64,000 nt of DNA from Mycoplana rhizolycopersici (GCF_013378445.1 NZ_JABXYK010000009.1:1-64000); one strand, 5' to 3'; counted from the stretch's first letter, positions 47,562 through 57,158 are shown. The notes: a model not told the origin generated them from the sequence alone. A program made the numbers and translations.

Positions 47562-48842
47562 CTATCGTTTGTCGGCCGCCGCGTGCAGCTTCGCCGCCGG
47601 CTCCGGTGTCCCTTCCACGAGAGCACCCGCATTCGGAACCTGCGCGCTCTTCAGCTCGAACCCCTCCCGTTCCTCGACAGGCACGGTCTCGCGCTTGCGC
47701 AGGCGGGTCAGCACGAAGACGCCGTAGGCGATCGCAACGGCCATGGCGGCATAGATGAACGTCTGCTCGCCCAGAACGGGCGTCAGCATCGTCACCAGCA
47801 GCGGCACGAGCGTAGCCGAGACGGACCACGCAACCAGGAGCGTAGAGGCCAGCGGCACGAAGTCCGCCGGATCGGCGCGATCGTTGGCGTGCGCATTGGC
47901 GATCGAATAGACGCTCTCCACCGCACCTGCCCAAATCGCAAACACCACGACCAGCAGGATCAGGTTGGAGAAGGAAACCCCGAGCGCGGCCACGGCGGCC
48001 GACGTGATCAGCAGGCAGGTGACGATCAGGACGATCCGCCTGTCGAGGCGGTCCGAGAGCATGCCGAGCGGATACTGGACAAAGAACAGCCCGAACTGCA
48101 TGCCGAACATCAGCGCGGCGATATCCTGCTGGCTGACGTCGTTGGCGGCGGCATAGATAGGCGTGAAGCCCTGCACGACCATCGACAACCCGCCGGCGGC
48201 GAGAACGCCGACGAAGGCGACCGGCGAATTGCGCCATGCCTTCCTTATGTCGGGGCTGGCCTTGGCGGGCGGCGGCGGATTGGCAAGGCGGGTCAGCCCG
48301 ATCGGCAGGAGCGCCACCGCGGTGAAGAAGATCGTTGCGATGGGGGCGATGTTTCCGCCGGCCGGTATCTGTCCGAACAGCCACGCGCCGAGCCCCAGGA
48401 ATATGACGTAGGCCATGTAGAAAAACGACATGGCCTTGCCGCGCCAGCTGTTTTCGCTGGCGTGGTTGAGCCAGCTTTGCGCAATGATGAAGTTGATGTT
48501 GCCGGCCGTCCCGTACAGCCCGCGCGCGACGATCCAGACGATCGGATGGACGCCAAGGCTGATCAGCACTGCGGACAGGATGACGAGCGCCAGAGAGCAG
48601 GAAAAGGCGCGTGCATGACCCACCCGACGGATGAGCGGGCCAGCGAGCACGCAGCCAAGAAGGCCGCCGAAGGCGATCGCTGTCACGGCTGCGCCGGGCG
48701 CCCAACCGGCGTCTCCGGTCTTCGACAGGACGAAGGGGACGTAGGCGAACATGATGCCGTTGCCGATCGCGACACCGCACATCGAAAAGACGATCGCCAT
48801 GATCGACAGGAGCGACGCGCTCTTTGCCTTGCTCGCCTGCAT
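47562..48842 (-). CDS. MFS transporter (sugar/phosphate-type efflux, YcaD-like)
   Basis: A membrane protein of about 426 residues with 12 predicted helices. Visible family traits are FGGLLGCVLAGPLIRRVGHA (helices 2-3), ARGLYGTAGNINFIIAQSWL and FVQYPLGMLSDRLDRRIVLI. It resembles the YcaD/UmfA-type MFS proteins. A polar tail of about 50 residues closes it. I chose ATG 48842 (MQASKAK), with AAGGGG upstream. The divergent XRE-cupin gene suggests local control of this pump. Confidence 0.78.
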   Translation of the reverse strand: MQASKAKSASLLSIMAIVFSMCGVAIGNGIMFAYVPFVLSKTGDAGWAPGAAVTAIAFGGLLGCVLAGPLIRRVGHARAFSCSLALVILSAVLISLGVHPIVWIVARGLYGTAGNINFIIAQSWLNHASENSWRGKAMSFFYMAYVIFLGLGAWLFGQIPAGGNIAPIATIFFTAVALLPIGLTRLANPPPPAKASPDIRKAWRNSPVAFVGVLAAGGLSMVVQGFTPIYAAANDVSQQDIAALMFGMQFGLFFVQYPLGMLSDRLDRRIVLIVTCLLITSAAVAALGVSFSNLILLVVVFAIWAGAVESVYSIANAHANDRADPADFVPLASTLLVAWSVSATLVPLLVTMLTPVLGEQTFIYAAMAVAIAYGVFVLTRLRKRETVPVEEREGFELKSAQVPNAGALVEGTPEPAAKLHAAADKR

Positions 48843-48949
48843 GTTCAGAAGCCCCTTCCCCGCGACCACCGCCACCATAGCTGCCGCCAGCCGGACGCGT
48901 TGTCGTCTTAGCGGCACAAAGGAAAATATTTCCTGAAATCGCGAGACGC

Positions 48950-48979
48950 TTGACTCCATTATATTGTCGAGCATATCTA
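48950..48979 (+). promoter_or_regulatory. Promoter of the XRE-cupin gene
   Basis: TTGACT (48950-48955) and TATCTA (48974-48979) are separated by 18 bp. Transcription would start near 48985-48987, at the start codons themselves, which suggests a leaderless mRNA. A palindrome GGAAA-ATA-TTTCC (48921-48933) lies upstream and could be an operator shared with the divergent MFS gene. Confidence 0.5.
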
Positions 48980-48981
48980 CT

Positions 48982-49563
48982 ATGATGGAAAATGAGACAG
49001 ACCACATAGACATCGTCATTGCCGAGCGTTTGAAGGCGTTGCGCGGCGGGCGCGGCCTGACGCTGGACGAACTTTCAAATCGATCCGGCGTCAGCCGGGC
49101 GATGATTTCGCGCATCGAACGTGGGGAAGCGAGCCCGACGGCGCAGCTGCTGTCGCGGCTCTGCGCCGCGCTCGACGTCACCCTTTCCACCTTCTTCGCC
49201 TCCGAACGCGACGAGAAAGGCCCGCTCGCCCGACGCGCCGAGCAACCGATCTGGCGAGACCCGGAGACGGGTTACGAGCGTCGCGCCATATCGCCGCCGC
49301 AGACCGCCTCGAGGATCGACGTTGTCGAGGTGGAGCTCCCGGCCGGCGCGAGGGTTGCCTACCCCCCGGAGACCGGCAAGGCCGGCATGAGCCAGCACGT
49401 CTGGCTGTTCTCTGGCGTACTGGAGATGACCGTGGCGAACGTCACCTACCGCCTGGAGCCTGGCGACTGCCTCTATATGAGCATCTCCGAGGGTCACATC
49501 TTTCACAATACCGGCGATGCGGCGGCACATTATGCCGTCGTCCTCGACCGCGGACGCAACTGA
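48982..49563 (+). CDS. XRE family regulator with C-terminal cupin domain
   Basis: A 193-residue regulator. The helix-turn-helix is LTLDELSNRSGVSRAMISRI in the N-terminal 70 residues. A cupin beta-barrel follows (WLFSGVLEMTVANVTYRLEP, then CLYMSISEGHIFHNTGD), which probably binds a small ligand. This layout is common among repressors of transporter genes. It is divergent from the MFS pump and 14 bp upstream of a GNAT gene on the same strand, so it may control both. The start is ATG 48982 or 48985, without a ribosome site. Confidence 0.88.
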   Translation: MMENETDHIDIVIAERLKALRGGRGLTLDELSNRSGVSRAMISRIERGEASPTAQLLSRLCAALDVTLSTFFASERDEKGPLARRAEQPIWRDPETGYERRAISPPQTASRIDVVEVELPAGARVAYPPETGKAGMSQHVWLFSGVLEMTVANVTYRLEPGDCLYMSISEGHIFHNTGDAAAHYAVVLDRGRN

Positions 49564-49577
49564 AGAAAAGAGAAAAC

Positions 49578-50114
49578 ATGCACATCATCAGGTTGCTCGA
49601 TCACGACGAGACGAAGGCCCGGATTGCGGAACTCGCCGATGTCCTCGTCGACTGCGTCATGGGCGGCGCGTCGGTTGGCTTCATGGCGCCCTACGGCAGG
49701 GCAGATGCGCTACCCTTCTGGGAGGGCGTCGCCAAAGGTGTCGCCGACGGCTCGGTTCTGCTTTTCGTCGCCGAGCTCGACGGCGTCATCGTCGGCACCG
49801 TGCAGGTCGGCATGCAGCAGATGCCGAACCAGGGCCACCGCGCCGACGTCAAGAAGCTGCTGGTCAAGGAAGCGGCACGCGGCCGCGGCATCGCACGGCA
49901 ACTGATGGAGCGCGCCGAGCAAAAGGCGGCGCAATGCGGCAAGAGCGTGCTCGTCCTCGACACGGCGACAGGCAGTCCCGCCGAAACCGTCTACCGCAAG
50001 CTCGGATGGGAATGGGTCGGCGTCATTCCGGATTATGCGCTCTACCCGGACGGCAGCTTCTGCGGCACGACGCTGTTCTACAAGCGGGTGGGGCCAGTAG
50101 CGACCGCCACCTGA
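49578..50114 (+). CDS. GNAT family N-acetyltransferase
   Basis: A 178-residue acetyltransferase. The acetyl-CoA-binding motif is KKLLVKEAARGRGIARQLME (R-x-x-G-x-G/A), with LVLDTATGSPAETVYRKLGW and a C-terminal WVGVIPDYALYPDG. It resembles toxin- or drug-modifying GNATs. It starts 14 bp after the XRE-cupin gene, in an apparent operon, beside a divergent efflux pump. A joint role in resisting a small molecule is possible but unproven. Confidence 0.82.
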   Translation: MHIIRLLDHDETKARIAELADVLVDCVMGGASVGFMAPYGRADALPFWEGVAKGVADGSVLLFVAELDGVIVGTVQVGMQQMPNQGHRADVKKLLVKEAARGRGIARQLMERAEQKAAQCGKSVLVLDTATGSPAETVYRKLGWEWVGVIPDYALYPDGSFCGTTLFYKRVGPVATAT

Positions 50115-50221
50115 AGCCGCAGTCGCTCGGGTGTGGCGTATGGCCGCCTTTACAGATCCTGATTGCAATCCGGCCCGATCAGGTACACCATCCTGCCGAT
50201 CCCCTTTGAGGAGAGCGCGCG

Positions 50222-50443
50222 ATGGTGTTCGGGCCTTCAAGACCGCCAATCACAGAAGACGTGGCGGAGGTGATTGCAAAGGACGTCAAGCAGGGCGAAG
50301 GCCACTCCGAAACGTCGGAGAGCCCGATCGCCTTCGTTCATCACCCGGGAACTCCGGTGCAGATGAACGGTCGCGTGCGCTGGCTGTTCCTGGGAACAGT
50401 GATCGCGATTGCGGTTCTGCTGGCGATACTCGTGCTGAGATGA
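50222..50443 (+). CDS. Small single-span membrane protein
   Basis: A 73-residue protein. The first 50 residues are polar and acidic; the last 20 (VRWLFLGTVIAIAVLLAILV) form one hydrophobic helix ending in LR, so it is a tail-anchored protein. It has no known domain. GAGGAGAG lies upstream of the ATG. It faces fabI tail-to-tail. Confidence 0.55.
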   Translation: MVFGPSRPPITEDVAEVIAKDVKQGEGHSETSESPIAFVHHPGTPVQMNGRVRWLFLGTVIAIAVLLAILVLR

Positions 50444-50489
50444 GAAGGCCGCAGCAGGCCGGCAATCCCCTTCGGCTCGCGCCGAAACC

Positions 50490-51296
50490 CTACTCGCTGT
50501 CCGCCTTGGACAGGGTCTCGAGCGCCGGCATCGACGTGATGTTATAGCCCGCGTCGACATAGTGGATTTCGCCGGTCACACCGCTGGAGAGGTCGGACAG
50601 CAGGTAAAGCGCCGAATTGCCGACGTCGTCGATCGTGACGGTGCGGCGCAGCGGCGAATTCTTCTGCTGCCAGGACAGCATGGCGCGAGCATCCGAAATG
50701 CCGGCGCCTGCGAGCGTGCGGATCGGGCCGGCGGAGATCGCGTTGACGCGTATGCCGCGCGGGCCGTAATCGGACGCCAGGTAGCGGACGGAGGCTTCCA
50801 GCGCCGCCTTGGCAACACCCATGACATTGTAGTTCGGCATCACGCGAACCGAGCCGCCATAGGTCAGCGTCAGCATCGTGCCGCCTTCGTTCATCAGATC
50901 GGCCGCACGGCGGGCGATCTCGGTGAAGGAGAAGCAGGAGATGACCATCGTGCGGGTAAAGTTGTCGCGCGAAGTGTCGGCGTAGAGGCCCTTCAGTTCG
51001 TTCTTGTCGGAGAAGCCGATCGCGTGAACGATGAAGTCGAGCTTGCCCCAGCGCTCCTTGATGGCGCCGATGACGGCATCGACCGAGGCGATGTCCTCGA
51101 CGTCGCAGGGCAGCAGGAAATCCGAGCCAAGCTCGCCGGCCAGCGGCTTCACCCGCTTGCCCAGCGCTTCGCCCTGATAGGTGAAGCAGAGTTCCGCCCC
51201 CTGCCCGGCCAGCGCCTTCGAAATCCCCCAGGCGATGGAGTGATTGTTCGCGACCCCCATGATCAAGCCGCGTTTGCCCTTCATGATCCCCGTCAT
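50490..51296 (-). CDS. fabI: Enoyl-[acyl-carrier-protein] reductase (NADH)
   Basis: A 268-residue short-chain dehydrogenase-like enzyme for the last step of each fatty acid elongation cycle. The nucleotide-binding GLIMGVANNHSIAWGISKAL and the catalytic Tyr-x6-Lys in NYNVMGVAKA (Y156, K163) are FabI-type. I chose ATG 51296 (MTGIMKGKRGLIMG), which fits relatives. It is last in the fabA-fabB-fabI operon, 7 bp after fabB. In rhizobia this copy is often called fabI1. Confidence 0.96.
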   Translation of the reverse strand: MTGIMKGKRGLIMGVANNHSIAWGISKALAGQGAELCFTYQGEALGKRVKPLAGELGSDFLLPCDVEDIASVDAVIGAIKERWGKLDFIVHAIGFSDKNELKGLYADTSRDNFTRTMVISCFSFTEIARRAADLMNEGGTMLTLTYGGSVRVMPNYNVMGVAKAALEASVRYLASDYGPRGIRVNAISAGPIRTLAGAGISDARAMLSWQQKNSPLRRTVTIDDVGNSALYLLSDLSSGVTGEIHYVDAGYNITSMPALETLSKADSE

Positions 51297-51303
51297 CGAT
51301 CTC

Positions 51304-52527
51304 TTATCCGTTGTAGCGCTGGAACACGAGCGTTGCGTTGGTGCCGCCGAAGCCGAACGAGTTGGAAAGCGCGATATCGATCTTCGCATCGTCGATGCGC
51401 TTGCGAACGATCGGCACGCCGTCGAATTCGGGATCCAGCTCGGCGATATGCGCGCTTTCGCCGATGAAGCCGGCCTGCATCATGAGAAGGCTGTAGATCG
51501 ATTCCTGTACGCCAGCCGCGCCGAGCGAATGGCCCGTCAGCGACTTGGTCGACTGGATGTGCGGGATCTTGTCGCCGAAGACCTCGCGGATAGCGCCGAT
51601 CTCCTTGCTGTCGCCGACCGGCGTCGAGGTGCCGTGGGTATTGATGTAGTCGACGTCGCCCTTCACCGTGGCGAGCGCCTGGCGCATGCAGCGGACCGCG
51701 CCTTCGCCGGAAGGGGCGACCATGTCGTAGCCGTCCGAGGTGGCGCCGTAGCCGACGATTTCGGCGTAGATCTTGGCGCCACGCGCCTTGGCGTGTTCCA
51801 GCTCTTCAAGGACGAGTACGCCTGCACCGCCGGCGATCACGAAACCGTCACGGTTGACGTCATAGGCGCGCGAGGCGGTTGCCGGGGTCTCGTTGTACTT
51901 CGAGGACATCGCCCCCATGGCGTCGAACAGGTTCGACATCGACCAGTCGAGATCCTCGTGGCCGCCGGCGAACATGACGTCCTGCTTGCCCCACTGGATC
52001 ATTTCGGCCGCATTGCCGATGCAGTGCGCCGACGTCGAGCAAGCCGATGAAATCGAATAGTTCACGCCATGGATCTTGAACCAGGTCGCAAGCGTCGCAG
52101 AGGCGGTGGACGACATGGCCTTCGGAACGGCAAAGGGACCGATGCGCTTCGGGCTGCCGTTCTTCAGCGTGATGTCGGAGGCCTCGACGATGGTGCGCGT
52201 CGACGGGCCGCCGGAGCCCATTATGATGCCGGCGCGATCGTTTTCGGAATAGTCTTTTTCGGCAAGGCCGGAATCGGCGATCGCCTGCTTCATGGCGACA
52301 TGGTTCCAGGCGCCGCCCTGCGACAGGAAGCGCATGGCACGGCGATCGACCATATCGGACGTATCGATGTTCGGTGCACCCCAGACCTGGCACCTGAAGC
52401 CATGCTCGGCAAAATCATTGGAGAAGCTGATGCCGGATCTGGCTTCGCGAAGCGACGCCGTGACCTCGTCGGCATTGTTCCCAATGGAAGACACGATCCC
52501 AAGACCCGTGACAACAACCCGTCTCAT
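51304..52527 (-). CDS. fabB: 3-oxoacyl-ACP synthase I (beta-ketoacyl-ACP synthase)
   Basis: A 407-residue condensing enzyme with a Cys-His-His active site: C163 in [10 protein letters not shown]298 in [11 protein letters not shown], and K328/H333 in [12 protein letters not shown]. The C-terminal Gly-rich [14 protein letters not shown] is present. FabB elongates the cis-unsaturated intermediate made by FabA. The gene lies between fabA (46 bp upstream) and fabI. Confidence 0.97.
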   Translation of the reverse strand: MRRVVVTGLGIVSSIGNNADEVTASLREARSGISFSNDFAEHGFRCQVWGAPNIDTSDMVDRRAMRFLSQGGAWNHVAMKQAIADSGLAEKDYSENDRAGIIMGSGGPSTRTIVEASDITLKNGSPKRIGPFAVPKAMSSTASATLATWFKIHGVNYSISSACSTSAHCIGNAAEMIQWGKQDVMFAGGHEDLDWSMSNLFDAMGAMSSKYNETPATASRAYDVNRDGFVIAGGAGVLVLEELEHAKARGAKIYAEIVGYGATSDGYDMVAPSGEGAVRCMRQALATVKGDVDYINTHGTSTPVGDSKEIGAIREVFGDKIPHIQSTKSLTGHSLGAAGVQESIYSLLMMQAGFIGESAHIAELDPEFDGVPIVRKRIDDAKIDIALSNSFGFGGTNATLVFQRYNG

Positions 52528-52573
52528 AGATTCTGACCTTTTCTTGCTTTGTCGCTCGATGTGCGCTTCGACC

Positions 52574-53089
52574 CTACTCGGCCTTGTCCTTCGACAGGCC
52601 GACGCGCAGGTCGGTGGCCTGATAGATCAATTCGCCATCGGCCTTGAGCCAGCCGTCGGCGGTGCCCAGAACGAGCCGTCCGCGCATGACGCGCTTGAAA
52701 TCAATACCATATTCCAGCAGCTTCGTATGCGGGCGGACCATGCCCTTGAACTTCACCTCGCCGGTCGACAGCGCCATGCCGCGGCCCGGCTCGCCGAGCC
52801 AGCCGAGGAAGAAGCCGGTCAATTGCCACATGCCGTCGAGGCCGAGGCAGCCGGGCATGATCGGATTGCCCTGGAAGTGGCAGGGAAAGTACCAGTCGTC
52901 CGGGCGGACGTCGTATTCCGCGCGGATGTAGCCCTTGTCGAAATCGCCGCCGGTTTCGGAAATGTCGGTGATGCGATGCACCATCAGCATCGGCGGAAGC
53001 GGCAGCTGGGCGTTGCCCTGGCCGAAAAGCTCGCCGCGTCCGCAGGACAGGATTTCCTCGTAATTATAGCTGGATTGCCTGGTCGTCAT
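52574..53089 (-). CDS. fabA: 3-hydroxydecanoyl-ACP dehydratase/isomerase
   Basis: A 171-residue hotdog enzyme that makes trans-2-decenoyl-ACP and isomerises it to cis-3, the branch point to unsaturated fatty acids. The catalytic histidine is in [12 protein letters not shown] (H71) and the aspartate in LGLDGMWQ (D85). First gene of the fabA-fabB-fabI operon, divergent from irr. Confidence 0.97.
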   Translation of the reverse strand: MTTRQSSYNYEEILSCGRGELFGQGNAQLPLPPMLMVHRITDISETGGDFDKGYIRAEYDVRPDDWYFPCHFQGNPIMPGCLGLDGMWQLTGFFLGWLGEPGRGMALSTGEVKFKGMVRPHTKLLEYGIDFKRVMRGRLVLGTADGWLKADGELIYQATDLRVGLSKDKAE

Positions 53090-53409
53090 GGACTGTTTCT
53101 TCCCGGTCCTTAGAGTTCTTGTCGTCTAGCTTTAGAGCAGTATGGGGCCAAAATGAAGCGATGGCCCGGTCCTACGCCGTCTGCGGCTGGCCCGCCAAGG
53201 GAGGGCGCGCCAGTTCGAATTTTGCGTTCCGCATACATGATGACCGGAGCAACAGCTAGTCCTAAGTGCCGACTGCGACGCCAAAGCATTGGTTTTCGGC
53301 ATGCAGCAGTCTTTCTCCCCCGTTCAAAACTATTGAATCCGGCGCTCGCAAAAGTTATATCGGAACGTCAAGATTGTTCTGCAAGAGCGGACGAACGGAT
53401 TCGTCGACC
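53090..53409. other. Divergent regulatory region fabA / irr
   Basis: This 320-bp gap holds no gene. It must contain the promoters of irr and the fab operon. A small palindrome TTCAA-AACTA-TTGAA (53323-53337) lies 73 bp before irr. I cannot identify a definite RirA/IRO or ICE box. Confidence 0.5.
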
Positions 53410-53832
53410 ATGGCGCATGTGAGAGAAGTCAGCATCGAAACGCGGTTGCGCGACTGTGGCCTGCGGCCGACCCGCCAGCGCATCGCGCTCGCAGATCTGC
53501 TCTTCGCCAAGGGCGACCGACACCTGACGGTCGAGGAATTGCACGAGGAGGCGGTCGAGGCTGGCGTGCCGGTCTCGCTCGCGACCGTCTACAACACCCT
53601 GCACCAGTTCACCGAGGCCGGTCTCGTCCGCGTCCTGGCGGTTGAGGGGTCGCGCACCTACTTTGACACCAACATTTCCGACCACCATCACTTTTTCGTG
53701 GAGGGCGAGAACGAGGTGCTGGATATTCCTGTCAGCAGCATCCAGATCGGCAACCTGCCACAGCCGCCCGAAGGCATGGAAATCGCTCATGTCGACGTGA
53801 TCATCCGTCTGCGACACAAGAAAAGCCGCTGA
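53410..53832 (+). CDS. irr: Iron response regulator Irr (Fur family)
   Basis: A 140-residue Fur-superfamily regulator. The N-terminal winged helix reads LRPTRQRIALADLLFAKGDR, with LATVYNTLHQFTEAGLVRVL as recognition region. The Irr-specific histidine cluster is DHHHFFVEGENE. In rhizobia Irr senses heme and iron sufficiency and represses heme synthesis and iron-storage genes when iron is low. The N-terminal heme regulatory motif of Bradyrhizobium Irr is absent, as in other Rhizobiaceae. Irr is beside fabA in other rhizobia too. The frame extends upstream to 53266, but the ATG at 53410 gives the normal length. Confidence 0.93.
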   Translation: MAHVREVSIETRLRDCGLRPTRQRIALADLLFAKGDRHLTVEELHEEAVEAGVPVSLATVYNTLHQFTEAGLVRVLAVEGSRTYFDTNISDHHHFFVEGENEVLDIPVSSIQIGNLPQPPEGMEIAHVDVIIRLRHKKSR

Positions 53833-53883
53833 CGGACCGAGACTTCCCGCTTCCCTTCTCCAGATTGATAGCGGCCGCGACGG

Positions 53884-54519
53884 CTACATGACGTCATCGG
53901 GATGTCTGCCGGGCCGTGGCTTGTAGACCGGAATCCGCCATCCGAAACGCAACGCGCCGCCGCGCACCGCGAACGCAGCGAGCACGCCGGCAGCCGACGC
54001 AACGACCAGCGGAGCACCCGCTACCGATGCAGCGGTGAACACCGAAGCGCCGCTGAGCGCCGCGGTGACATAGATTTCCGGCCGCAGTAGCACCGAGGGT
54101 TCCCCCGCCAGAAGATCGCGCAGGATGCCGCCGACGCTCGCCGTCATAACGCCGGTGGTGACGGCAACGGTCGGCGACCCCGTGGCAGCAAACCCCTTTG
54201 CCGCTCCCATCACGCTATAGGCGGACATGCCGACCGCATCGAGCCAGAGCAGCATGCGGTATCGGGACTCGAAGAGGTGAGCGGTGAAATAGAGCACCAG
54301 GCCGACGCCGATGCAGACGAGCAGATAGGCCGGCTTGAGCACCCAGAAAACCGGCACAGCGCCGAGGACGACATCGCGGAAGGTTCCACCGCCGACGCCG
54401 GTCGCAGCAGCCAGGAACAGGAAGCCGATGACGTCCAGTTGCTTGCGCGAGGCCGCAAGGGCACCGGTTGCGGCGAACACAGCAACGCCGGCATAGTCGA
54501 GCAGTTCCAGAACGGTCAC
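53884..54519 (-). CDS. Trimeric intracellular cation channel (TRIC)/UPF0126 family protein
   Basis: A 211-residue membrane protein with about seven helices and the internal twofold repeat of the family (AATGALAASRKQLDVIGFLF ... GVGGGTFRDVV, and GAAKGFAATGSPTVAV ... SVGGILRDLLAG). Bacterial TRIC proteins are K+ channels; in older databases this is UPF0126 (YicG). I chose GTG 54519, with GGAGGATGGC upstream. Confidence 0.88.
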   Translation of the reverse strand: MTVLELLDYAGVAVFAATGALAASRKQLDVIGFLFLAAATGVGGGTFRDVVLGAVPVFWVLKPAYLLVCIGVGLVLYFTAHLFESRYRMLLWLDAVGMSAYSVMGAAKGFAATGSPTVAVTTGVMTASVGGILRDLLAGEPSVLLRPEIYVTAALSGASVFTAASVAGAPLVVASAAGVLAAFAVRGGALRFGWRIPVYKPRPGRHPDDVM

Positions 54520-54648
54520 GCCATCCTCCGAGAAGCCGCAGCCAAGCCTCGCAAAAGCTTGATCGGGCAATGATCCCCTCAAAACGCCCATACGGGCGCT
54601 TCCTTACCTATCTTGACCGATCCCCACATCAAGGAAAGGCCCTGAACG

Positions 54649-55122
54649 ATGTTTTCCCGCGCAGTGCTCTCCAGCCTCGTCCTTTCGTTCGCCCTGCTCT
54701 CCCCCGCGCCGCTGAAGGCCGCCGAAATCGTGGATGACGCGATCGCACAGGAGAAGGCCGAAGTGGCGCAGACCTGTAAGGTCGCCACCTATGGTGAGCA
54801 TTTCTCCGATATCGTCGACTTCAACAATGACGGGCTGGACGACGTCATCGTCAACCTCGGCGCGGTGAATTGCGACGGCGTCGACGGCAAGCTCTGTGGC
54901 GATGTCGGTTGCCCGCACAATTTCTATGTCGGCGTCGCCGAGGGCGGATATGTCTTCGTCGCCAACGCCGATCTCTACGGCTACGAACTGAAGAAGCGCT
55001 ACGGCAACCTGACGTTCGAAATGAAGGCGAACGCCGCCTCCTGCGGCCGCGATGACGACGAATACTGCATCATTACCAGCCGCGTGCGCGGACTGCGTTT
55101 CGACACCATCTCCAAGCGCTGA
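54649..55122 (+). CDS. Secreted protein with FG-GAP-like calcium loop
   Basis: A 157-residue exported protein with a signal peptide (VLSSLVLSFALLSPAPLKAAE). The mature part has an FG-GAP/integrin-like Asp-rich loop (DFNNDGLDDVIVNLG) and six cysteines that could form disulfides (…LCGDVGCPHNFY). It has no enzyme motif. It is divergent from the TRIC-family gene. Function unknown. Confidence 0.6.
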   Translation: MFSRAVLSSLVLSFALLSPAPLKAAEIVDDAIAQEKAEVAQTCKVATYGEHFSDIVDFNNDGLDDVIVNLGAVNCDGVDGKLCGDVGCPHNFYVGVAEGGYVFVANADLYGYELKKRYGNLTFEMKANAASCGRDDDEYCIITSRVRGLRFDTISKR

Positions 55123-55126
55123 GGCG

Positions 55127-55918
55127 CTATTGCGGTAGCAGCGTCTCGGTACGTCCGGCTACGTAATAGGCCAAAAGCCCGATCCATTCACGCAGCGCCG
55201 TCGTCGTCAACTGCGCGTTGGACGACGGCTGGGTGAAATCGAGACGCAGGCTGGCGATGCCGCTCGTGCGAAAGTCGGTCGGCCAGGGCAAAACGTCCAG
55301 CCCCGATTTGCGGAACAGGCCGATCGCGCGCGGCATATGGAAGGCCGAGGTCAGGAGAAGGCAGTTTTCCAGGCCGTTCTCGGCGAGCAGCCCCTTGGTG
55401 TTCTCGACATTTTCGAAGGTGGTGCGCGACGTTCTCTCCTGAACCAGCCGCTCCGGCCCTATTCCGAAGGCCGAGAAATACGCTGCCGATATGGCCGCGT
55501 CGCCCGCGTAGCGCCCGCTGAAGGAACCGTCGCCACCCGAAACGAGGACGCGTGCCTGCGGATATGTCCGCAGCAGCTTGGCCGCCTCGACAAAGCGATC
55601 TCCCGCCTGGTTCATCTCGAAGCCGCCGCGAGCGGCGATGACCTCCGCCTCGAAGCTGCCGCCGAGCACGATGAGGCAGCGCGGCCCCTCCTCAGGAAGG
55701 CTGGCGCGCGCGAACCGGTTTTCCAGTTGTTGCAGCAGGACCGTGCCGGTGCTGGTATAGAGGGTGACGAAGAGGATGCATGCACAGAGAAGCAGGAAGG
55801 CGGCCTGCAGGCGGCTGCGTCCGAACCAGCCGAGCAGCAGGGCGGCGACGACGGCGAGAAAGGCCAGCGAAAGCGGCTGCGCCGCGAGCCAGAAGACCTT
55901 GGATGCGAAATAGCTCAA
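55127..55918 (-). CDS. YdcF/ElyC-like DUF218 membrane protein
   Basis: A 263-residue inner-membrane protein. Two N-terminal hydrophobic helices (residues 10-60) precede a DUF218 domain with CLIVLGGSFEA, RVLVSGGDGSFSG and LLTSAFHMPRAIGLFRKSG, the ElyC/SanA pattern. These proteins act in envelope/peptidoglycan precursor metabolism. The start codon is TTG (55918), 6 bases after GGGAG; the ATG just before it is out of frame. Confidence 0.85.
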   Translation of the reverse strand: MSYFASKVFWLAAQPLSLAFLAVVAALLLGWFGRSRLQAAFLLLCACILFVTLYTSTGTVLLQQLENRFARASLPEEGPRCLIVLGGSFEAEVIAARGGFEMNQAGDRFVEAAKLLRTYPQARVLVSGGDGSFSGRYAGDAAISAAYFSAFGIGPERLVQERTSRTTFENVENTKGLLAENGLENCLLLTSAFHMPRAIGLFRKSGLDVLPWPTDFRTSGIASLRLDFTQPSSNAQLTTTALREWIGLLAYYVAGRTETLLPQ

Positions 55919-56099
55919 ACCATCTCCCTCGATGCGCGGGTTTGCGAATCACGAGGCAGACGGAATCACGTCGCACAGCGAAGGGAAAGGTCTTCGGCGG
56001 CTCCAACCGTTCCGGCGGCGTGATCTCACGGCCTGTTGATGACGTTGCCGCCGGACACGACGATGTGACAGTCTACAGCCAACCGGAACCGGAAAACGC

Positions 56100-57116
56100 C
56101 TACTTCCGGCCCCACAGCACCTTGAAGCGGGCATTGCGGCACACCTCGCCGCTGTCCTTGAACGCTTCCTTCAGCACCGGCTCGTAGGGAAGACCGCGGT
56201 TGGCCACGAGCATGAGACGGCCGCCGGCCTTCAGCGATTTTGCCGCCATGCGGATCATGGATGCGCCCAGACCGTGATCGGCAGCATGCCCCTCGTGGAA
56301 GGGCGGGTTCATCACGATCAGGTCGTAATGGTCGCGCGGCGGCTCGGCGGTCAGGTCCTGCCAGTAGAACCGGGTGGGGACATCCGGGCAGTTTTCCGCC
56401 AGGTTCTCCTTCGCCGCCTCCAGCGCGTTATAGTCCGCCTCGAACAGGTCCACGCCCTTCAGGCCGGGTGCGCGCTCTGCGAGCAGCACCGAGAGATAGC
56501 CCCAGCCAGCGCCGAAATCGGCCGCGTGGCCGCGAAAATCCTCGGGGATGCGCGTGGCGAGGAGCTCGGAGCCCTCGTCGATCCTGTCGTGCGAGAACAT
56601 GCCGGGCGCAGCGGTGAAGCGGCCCTCGACGCGGACAGGGCGGGTGGCCAACGCGCCGGCCGGTTCGGAAACATCCGCCGGACGGCGGAACCAGAAAGCG
56701 ACACCATGGTATTTCGGCGCATGATCGCCGCCAAAGCCGAATCGGTCGATCCGCTTGCGCAGCGACTGGATGCCGTCTTCCTTGCCGCCGGCAATGACGA
56801 TCAAGCCACCCTCATTCACCCGCCGCAACGCTTCGGCGATGCGGTTTTCGTTTTCGCCCTTGTGCTTGCCGCAAAGGATCAAAGCACCGTCATACCCCTC
56901 GCCTTCTATCGTCGGCGTCACTTTTGCGCGCTGGCCTTCGAGCGCGCGGTAAAGCGGTCGCAGCGGCTGCACCGCGTCGATCCCGGCTGCGAAGCCCTCC
57001 GGCAGCCGCTGGCCGGCCTCGGCGCCGAGAAACAGATACCGCTGGCCTTCGGCAGGCAGATCGAGAATCCCGGCGGAAAAGGGATGGAATAGGGTCTTGA
57101 GGGCGTCGCGGCTCAT
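56100..57116 (-). CDS. Class I SAM methyltransferase, RsmC-like
   Basis: A protein of about 338 residues with the two-domain form of the RsmC/RlmG rRNA guanine-N2 methyltransferases. The C-terminal half has the SAM-binding AADFGAGWGYLSVLLAERAP and the catalytic NPPF motif in LIVMNPPFHEG. The N-terminal half resembles a degenerate copy. It probably modifies 16S rRNA (G1207-type), but this cannot be settled from sequence. I take ATG 57116. A terminator separates it from pnp upstream. Confidence 0.85.
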   Translation of the reverse strand: MSRDALKTLFHPFSAGILDLPAEGQRYLFLGAEAGQRLPEGFAAGIDAVQPLRPLYRALEGQRAKVTPTIEGEGYDGALILCGKHKGENENRIAEALRRVNEGGLIVIAGGKEDGIQSLRKRIDRFGFGGDHAPKYHGVAFWFRRPADVSEPAGALATRPVRVEGRFTAAPGMFSHDRIDEGSELLATRIPEDFRGHAADFGAGWGYLSVLLAERAPGLKGVDLFEADYNALEAAKENLAENCPDVPTRFYWQDLTAEPPRDHYDLIVMNPPFHEGHAADHGLGASMIRMAAKSLKAGGRLMLVANRGLPYEPVLKEAFKDSGEVCRNARFKVLWGRK

Positions 57117-57158
57117 CAGAAGGGCTTTCGGAGTGTGCACAGCCTGTGCGCTATCATA

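Noticed and set aside
53090-53409. An ICE or RirA box in front of irr
   Set aside because: Only loose matches (for example TTTAGAGCAGT) are visible; not close enough to claim.
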